From contig DEBN01000085.1 in the NCBI GenBank assembly GCA_002348825.1, positions 1 to 12,258 on the forward strand: a stretch of 12,258 nt of DNA. Reading direction: 5' to 3'. This DNA comes from Gammaproteobacteria bacterium UBA2955. Its GTDB lineage: Bacteria; Pseudomonadota; Gammaproteobacteria; Pseudomonadales; Azotimanducaceae. Made by a program: the position numbers and the translations under genes. The notes under the pieces are model-generated. The model was not told the DNA's origin and did not search any database. It saw only the letters and a program-made list of their open reading frames with translations. Of the stretch, positions 7,802 to 12,258 are shown one piece after another (position 1 is the stretch's first letter; every line of letters begins with the position of its first letter).

Positions 7802-8434
7802 GTGATTGGAGCCACCGAGTTTTACCCGACCACATCAGGCTTAAACGCGATACTGTGGGTGGAAGCCGTTATATATCTGGGCATCGGCACCTACGAACTG
7901 TTCGACGATTTTTTAGCTAAACCTAGGGCCTGGATGAACATCGACAATCGGCCCAATTCTTATCTTATGCTGCACCATAAGGTCGGTCATAAAATGCATG
8001 CCGGCCTGTGTTTTGTGCTGGGCATGGTGGCCCTGAATGGCGCCCTTGAAGGCATGGTAACCCGCTTTGAACTGGAACTGATTTTCATCAGCTTTGCGGT
8101 AATTTTGCCGGTGCTTTGGTCAACTCTATTGCCGGGACGTCTGGGCGTAACCGTACTGCTGCTGAAACCCGAGTTCTGGCTTCAGGGGCTGATGCTGATT
8201 TTCTATAGCGACCTAATCCGACCACAGATTCTCGCGCTATGCCTTGCCTTCAACATCTGGGGCGTCGTTGTGTACTTTTTGCATACAAGACGCACGTTGA
8301 TCTCGCCTTACGAATACGCCACATTGCGCAACGATGTCATCGCTGCCGAGGGACCAGCGGCCGTGACCAAATTCGACAAAATAGCTGGGTTTAAGCCCGC
8401 ACCGGAGCGCTCGGGTAGACCCATCAGCCAATAG
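7802..8434 (+). CDS. Unrecognised five-helix membrane protein with a His cluster, upstream of the PQQ dehydrogenase
   Basis: About 210 residues from GTG 7802 (214 if ATG 7790 is used). I do not recognise the family. Numbering from the ATG, hydrophobic helices are visible at about 17-38, 69-90, 94-115, 118-140 and 146-165. The first loop carries the cluster LMLHHKVGHKMHAG, with His 62, 63, 67 and 70 next to the second helix, a pattern that could bind a metal or haem. The C-terminal 45 residues are soluble and polar (TRRTLISPYEYATLR onwards). It precedes the PQQ dehydrogenase gene by only 29 bases on the same strand, so the two are probably cotranscribed. A role as a membrane partner or electron-transfer helper of that enzyme is possible but is inference from position and the His cluster alone. 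Confidence 0.75.
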   Translation: MIGATEFYPTTSGLNAILWVEAVIYLGIGTYELFDDFLAKPRAWMNIDNRPNSYLMLHHKVGHKMHAGLCFVLGMVALNGALEGMVTRFELELIFISFAVILPVLWSTLLPGRLGVTVLLLKPEFWLQGLMLIFYSDLIRPQILALCLAFNIWGVVVYFLHTRRTLISPYEYATLRNDVIAAEGPAAVTKFDKIAGFKPAPERSGRPISQ

Positions 8435-8463
8435 TCATTGAATTTTATTTAGGGAGGGCGCGC

Positions 8464-10848
8464 GTGTCAGAACAACGCCGAGCAAAAGCACCAAGACCAC
8501 CACACCTCACCGCAATCGTCATCGCGGCGTTCGCAGCGGCCTTGATTTGGCAGGGTTTCGGATTACTCAGCATGGGCGGCACGCCCTACTATCTGATCAC
8601 TGGGGTGGCGCTGTTGGCCGTTGCCTGGGACCTGTTCAAAGGAAAACCAAGAGGCTTGACACTGTTTAGCGGAGTGTTGCTGTTCACTTTGGCGTGGGCT
8701 GTTTATGAATCTGGTACCGGCTTTTGGACTGTAGGTTCGCGTATTTGGATTATCGGGCTGTTGGCTTTGTGGCTGTGCCTGCCGATGATCCGCCGTGGTC
8801 TGTGGCCAGAACACATGCCTAAGCTAATGAGTTTACGCAGCGTTCAGATATCTGCCGCGGCCAGCCTGCTGGTAGTGAGCGCGATACTGATCAATCAATT
8901 CGGAGGCACCGATGTTGACTATGAACCCACTCTCTATGGTCCTGCTCAAAATACTTCAGACTGGCGCGCCTATGGTGGCAATAAGGCCGGCACGCGCTAT
9001 GCGCCCTTTGATGCAATCAATGCCGACAATGTAGATCAGTTGCAGCGGGCCTGGGAGGTTCGAACAGGCGTGCCGGGGCGTTTTTCCGGCACGCCACTGC
9101 AAATTGGTGACGGCTTGTACCTGTGCACTGCGCAGAACGTCATGATTGCACTCGATCCTGACACAGGTAGCGAACGTTGGCGCTTTGATCCCAAAAACGA
9201 AACGCCACCTTACAGCCTACTTGGCAATTGCCGCGGTGTGACTTATTACGAGCTTGAAGACGTCGCCGAGGGTGAGCGATGCAAAGAGCGAATCTTTACC
9301 GCTACCACAGACGCGCGTCTGATAGCCGTAGATAAGGACACAGGCTTACCCTGCGATGACTTCGGCAACGATGGCCAAATCTCGTTGCTTGCCGGCATGG
9401 GCGAAGTTAAACCCTACTATTACTTTGTAACTTCGCCGGCAACGGTTGCCAGCGGTGTACTGGTGGTCGGTGGCTGGGTGATGGACAACCAAGAAGTCGA
9501 AGAGCCGTCTGGCGTTGTCCGGGCGTACGATCCAAAAACCGGCAAACTGGCTTGGGCCTGGGATATCGGCCGCGAAGGCAACACGCAATTGCCCCCTGAG
9601 GGCGAGTCGTATACCCGCGGTACACCGAATGTTTGGAGCCTGACATCTGCCGACGATGAACTGGGGTTGGTGTATCTGCCTACGGGTAATGCCACACCTG
9701 ATTACTTTGGCGCCCATCGAAGCGATGCCATGGAGAAGTACGCCAGCTCTATTGTTGCCGTAGATGCCAAAACCGGATTGACCCGTTGGCATTTTCAAAC
9801 CACCCACCATGACATCTGGGACTACGACGTGCCGTCGCAACCGACGCTTGTGGATCTCACCCTGAACGGAGAGCGGCGAAAAGCAGTAATCGTCCCCACT
9901 AAGCGGGGTGAAATCTTCGTACTGGATAGGGAGAACGGTGAGCTACTTACCGGGGTCACGGAGCGGGAAGTGCCGCAAACGGATCTAGAGAACGAATGGT
10001 CATCACCTACCCAGCCATTTTCCACCGGTATGCCGTCCTTTGCCTATCCGATCATTACCGAGTCAAAAATGATGGGGGTCACGCCGTTTGACCAAATCGC
10101 CTGCCGCAAAGCGCTATTAGAGTTGCGCTACGAAGGACCAATGACCCCGCCCTCGGAGCGCGGCACCCTACTTTATCCGGGTCCAGGTGGCGGCATGAAC
10201 TGGGGCAGCGTTGCGGTAGACGAACGTCGGCAGTTAATGGTGGTTAACAATATGCATCTACCATTTACAGTCCACATGATTTCAAGAGAGCAGGACCCTG
10301 GCACCGGTGGAGAGGGATATACTCAAGGTTACGGAATTGGCGGACAACAACGGGGCACACCTTTTTCCGCACGCGTGAATATGTTCACCTCGCCCCTGGG
10401 CATACCCTGTATCCAGCCGCCCTATGGCGAGATAGCAGTCGTCGATCTCACCAGCCAAGAAATAATCTGGCGTCGGCCACTAGGTACTGCCGCAATCTCG
10501 TTAAATGGCGCTCGCATTGGCGTGCCACTAGAAATGGGCACTCCTTACTCCGCTGGATCCATCGTCACCCATTCTGGGCTTATCTTTATTGGCGGTGTTA
10601 TGGACGGCTATATGCGTGCTATCGATCTATTTAGTGGCGAAGAATTATTCGCCGACCCCCTCCACGCACCGTCTAGCGCCACACCTATGACTTATGTCAG
10701 CCCGCAAACCGGCAAGCAATATGTCTTATTGACCGTGCCCGGTGCTGCGTCAGTAAGTGTAGGCGTTGACCATAGCGACGGTGACCAGGGGTCCGACCCG
10801 GTCAATAATGACGGCGGCTATGTAATCGCCTACGCACTGCCTGATTAA
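8464..10848 (+). CDS. gcd: Membrane-bound PQQ-dependent dehydrogenase, glucose dehydrogenase type
   Basis: 794 residues, close to E. coli Gcd (796). It oxidises a sugar or polyol in the periplasm with pyrroloquinoline quinone and passes electrons to ubiquinone. The N-terminal 145 residues contain five membrane helices (about 15-38, 41-57, 63-82, 92-109, 126-144), followed by an eight-bladed PQQ propeller with repeats of the IALDPDTGSERWRFD type. Segments colinear with Gcd include YLCTAQNVMIALD, TSPATV, YLPTGNATPDYFG, TTHHDIWDYDVPSQPTL, PTKRGEIFVLDR, TPFDQIACR, PPSERGTLLYPG and the C-terminal GYVIAYALPD. The catalytic Asp466 and PQQ-binding Lys493 of E. coli align with D453 and K480. His262, important for glucose binding, aligns with L253 or G254 in YSLLGNCRG, so the substrate may not be glucose. 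Start GTG 8464 has AGGGAGG six bases upstream. No PQQ synthesis genes are in the window. Confidence 0.93.
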   Translation: MSEQRRAKAPRPPHLTAIVIAAFAAALIWQGFGLLSMGGTPYYLITGVALLAVAWDLFKGKPRGLTLFSGVLLFTLAWAVYESGTGFWTVGSRIWIIGLLALWLCLPMIRRGLWPEHMPKLMSLRSVQISAAASLLVVSAILINQFGGTDVDYEPTLYGPAQNTSDWRAYGGNKAGTRYAPFDAINADNVDQLQRAWEVRTGVPGRFSGTPLQIGDGLYLCTAQNVMIALDPDTGSERWRFDPKNETPPYSLLGNCRGVTYYELEDVAEGERCKERIFTATTDARLIAVDKDTGLPCDDFGNDGQISLLAGMGEVKPYYYFVTSPATVASGVLVVGGWVMDNQEVEEPSGVVRAYDPKTGKLAWAWDIGREGNTQLPPEGESYTRGTPNVWSLTSADDELGLVYLPTGNATPDYFGAHRSDAMEKYASSIVAVDAKTGLTRWHFQTTHHDIWDYDVPSQPTLVDLTLNGERRKAVIVPTKRGEIFVLDRENGELLTGVTEREVPQTDLENEWSSPTQPFSTGMPSFAYPIITESKMMGVTPFDQIACRKALLELRYEGPMTPPSERGTLLYPGPGGGMNWGSVAVDERRQLMVVNNMHLPFTVHMISREQDPGTGGEGYTQGYGIGGQQRGTPFSARVNMFTSPLGIPCIQPPYGEIAVVDLTSQEIIWRRPLGTAAISLNGARIGVPLEMGTPYSAGSIVTHSGLIFIGGVMDGYMRAIDLFSGEELFADPLHAPSSATPMTYVSPQTGKQYVLLTVPGAASVSVGVDHSDGDQGSDPVNNDGGYVIAYALPD

Positions 10849-10890
10849 TGACTAGAGTCTCAGCGCAAAACGCTATCTATGTCCCTTAAA
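10849..10890. other. Convergent 42-base spacer without a clear terminator
   Basis: Between the stop of the PQQ dehydrogenase (TAA 10846-10848) and the stop of the right-hand gene (10891-10893) there is only a 4-bp hairpin (AGCG-CAAAA-CGCT, 10862-10874) with no T-run on either strand. I see no convincing intrinsic terminator for either gene. Confidence 0.4.
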
Positions 10891-12258
10891 TCAATCTCCA
10901 ATTGAGACCAGAATCTCTAGTTTTGATATGGGATTGTTTGCGGCATCGGCCAAAGGCAGTTCTGTATCCACGGCAATATGATATTCGCCAATAGCGACCA
11001 TTGGCACCCGAGCAATAGATTGAATTTTTGTCAGTAGCGATTCCAGGCTCAACACCAAGGACGCGGGCCCTCTGCGAATATCGTTGATCTGCAATACATT
11101 CAAGTCCGCAGTCGCCACGTTAAACTCAATCGCGGGGCCCGCGACTGGAATGTAGTCTCCCGACACGGTTTGTGCCGGCACGGCCAAGTTTCCGGCAACC
11201 CCGTTTCCGGACCACTTAACCAAAAACGATGCCGAAAGTTGCCGTCCTTTTACAGAACTGCCTTGCTCGGTAATGGTAACGCTCATTCGAGCTTCGCCCT
11301 CGCCAACAGGCACGTATGCCAGAGGCATCGCGACAGATCCTGAAAGGCCTCCATCTTGAGCAACACCAGATTCGAGCAAAGCTTTGGAAATTACGACCCC
11401 TCGAGCATCTACGAAGAGTGAATCTCCATCGGTAATGGCAGCGACACTTGTCGATACCGTTTGACCATTGATTCGATCAATCGTCTGCACTTGGGCATGC
11501 GGTGAAGCGATGGTAAAGGCATTTATGCCATCGGGACGAAACGTTAACGCTCTCGATGGACGGTACTGGCGTGTTTGATCCGACAAGAAAATCGGCGAGG
11601 TCAAGCTAACAGAAACGTCATTGCTCGCATCCACACCAAGTCGTGAATAACTAAAAGTCACTTTTTGGCGATTTTCCGACCATACAGGTAAGCCTCTCAA
11701 TTGCAGAGATGTCCCTTTTTGCGCGATGTCTAAGGTTGGTAGTCGCCCATAGGAAGACAAGCTCTGCCCAAAATCAACTGAAACGCGGTCCGCTCCGAGG
11801 TACTCAACCGTAATGCCCGACATCGGTTTGGGTTGCAGCGGCAAAAGATCTACAGCATCACTTAGGATATTTGAGTCGCCAGCCCCATTTACCGCGTTCA
11901 CGAAAGTCAGCGCCGCCTCCCCACCTTCCATAAATTCGTCTATCGGCGCGAAAGCCTGATAGTACGCGTGATCCGTCGTGTCTTTGAAAAACACACGTAG
12001 CATGTCGCCTGCCAAAAGCAAATTCTGTACCCCGGGAAACGCGTTGCCGCCGCCATTCGGGTAAACGGCGTCCGCGTCATAACGGGTGCTTCTGAAGTAC
12101 TCCATATCCACCGCGACTGATTCGTAGTTGGAGAAATTCACGCACTTCGATTTATTTGTGGCGAATTCATATACGCAAAACCCTTCTCTTTGCGGGTTTG
12201 GCGACGCCCACTCAAGGTAGTCATCAGCTGATGTAGGCCTTCCATCCGCGCGCCAATT
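10891..12258 (-). CDS. Large unrecognised protein, C-terminal part (5' end outside window)
   Basis: The frame is open from the right edge to TGA 10893-10891, giving 455 residues of the C-terminal part. The GTG at 12141 is internal: the frame continues upstream without a stop (NWRADGRPTSADDYLEWASP near the edge), so the gene starts outside the window. I do not recognise a family. The sequence is rich in short hydrophobic strands alternating with Ser, Thr, Asp and Asn (for example SGITVEYLGADRVSVDFG, KVTFSYSRLG, NDVSVSLTSPIF), typical of a beta-rich extracellular or envelope protein. Cys is nearly absent: only two, both near the upstream edge. No transmembrane helix is seen in this part. Its GC content and start-poor third positions look somewhat less biased than the neighbouring housekeeping genes. 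It converges on the PQQ dehydrogenase with 42 bases between stops. Confidence 0.75.
   Translation of the reverse strand, partial: NWRADGRPTSADDYLEWASPNPQREGFCVYEFATNKSKCVNFSNYESVAVDMEYFRSTRYDADAVYPNGGGNAFPGVQNLLLAGDMLRVFFKDTTDHAYYQAFAPIDEFMEGGEAALTFVNAVNGAGDSNILSDAVDLLPLQPKPMSGITVEYLGADRVSVDFGQSLSSYGRLPTLDIAQKGTSLQLRGLPVWSENRQKVTFSYSRLGVDASNDVSVSLTSPIFLSDQTRQYRPSRALTFRPDGINAFTIASPHAQVQTIDRINGQTVSTSVAAITDGDSLFVDARGVVISKALLESGVAQDGGLSGSVAMPLAYVPVGEGEARMSVTITEQGSSVKGRQLSASFLVKWSGNGVAGNLAVPAQTVSGDYIPVAGPAIEFNVATADLNVLQINDIRRGPASLVLSLESLLTKIQSIARVPMVAIGEYHIAVDTELPLADAANNPISKLEILVSIGD

Noticed and set aside
9346..9840. 164-codon minus-strand frame inside the PQQ dehydrogenase gene
   Set aside because: It is a shadow of a strongly supported gene, with Arg/His/Gly-rich composition typical of antisense frames.
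10852..10920. Imperfect inverted repeat CTAGAGTCTC / GAGAC...CTCTAG around the convergent stops
   Set aside because: The arms are short and interrupted, the loop is over 40 bases, and there is no T-run, so it is not a credible terminator.

Overview
The window looks like part of a gammaproteobacterial chromosome. The evidence is the minus-strand order infC-rpmI-rplT-pheS-pheT-ihfA-merR, which is the classic gammaproteobacterial translation/nucleoid cluster, together with an IHF alpha subunit, an AUU-started IF3 gene and a PheS with a C-x2-C-x4-C-x2-C insert of the kind I recall from Pseudomonas-like lineages. Base composition is moderate and coding density is high. No tRNA, rRNA, CRISPR array, insertion sequence or transposase is visible.

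Layout. Positions 1-92 probably hold the last codons of a plus-strand gene that runs in from the left and converges on a secreted DUF3108-like protein gene (minus, 87-839). From there to 6633 every gene is on the minus strand, so in transcription order: infC (AUU start at 6633), rpmI, rplT, a rho-independent attenuator, pheS, pheT, a 166-base spacer with a weak possible promoter, ihfA, a MerR-type regulator and the DUF3108-like gene. A strong sigma70-type promoter (TTGATG, 17 bases, TAGAAT) lies about 160 bases upstream of infC. The threonyl-tRNA synthetase gene that normally precedes infC is absent; a short crotonase-family gene (6883-7542, minus) occupies that place.

To the right, a two-gene plus-strand unit starts from a 259-base divergent spacer. 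It encodes a five-helix, histidine-containing membrane protein of unknown function (7802-8434) and, 29 bases later, a membrane-bound PQQ-dependent dehydrogenase of the glucose dehydrogenase type (8464-10848). The latter keeps the catalytic Asp and the PQQ Lys but not the substrate-side His of E. coli Gcd. A long unrecognised protein (minus, 10891 to the right edge, 5' end missing) converges on it.

How the genes work together. The minus-strand cluster makes translation machinery (IF3, L35, L20, both PheRS subunits) plus IHF alpha, and carries layered control visible in the DNA: an AUU start on infC, a hairpin with a U-run just before rpmI, and between rplT and pheS a 1:2 / 2:3 / 3:4 set of alternative pairings ending in a perfect terminator. 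The plus-strand pair probably oxidises a sugar or polyol at the periplasmic face of the inner membrane and passes electrons to ubiquinone. I see no defence island or obviously novel multi-gene system; the most interesting items are the rplT-pheS attenuator, the altered PQQ dehydrogenase with its unknown membrane partner, and the unrecognised right-edge protein.
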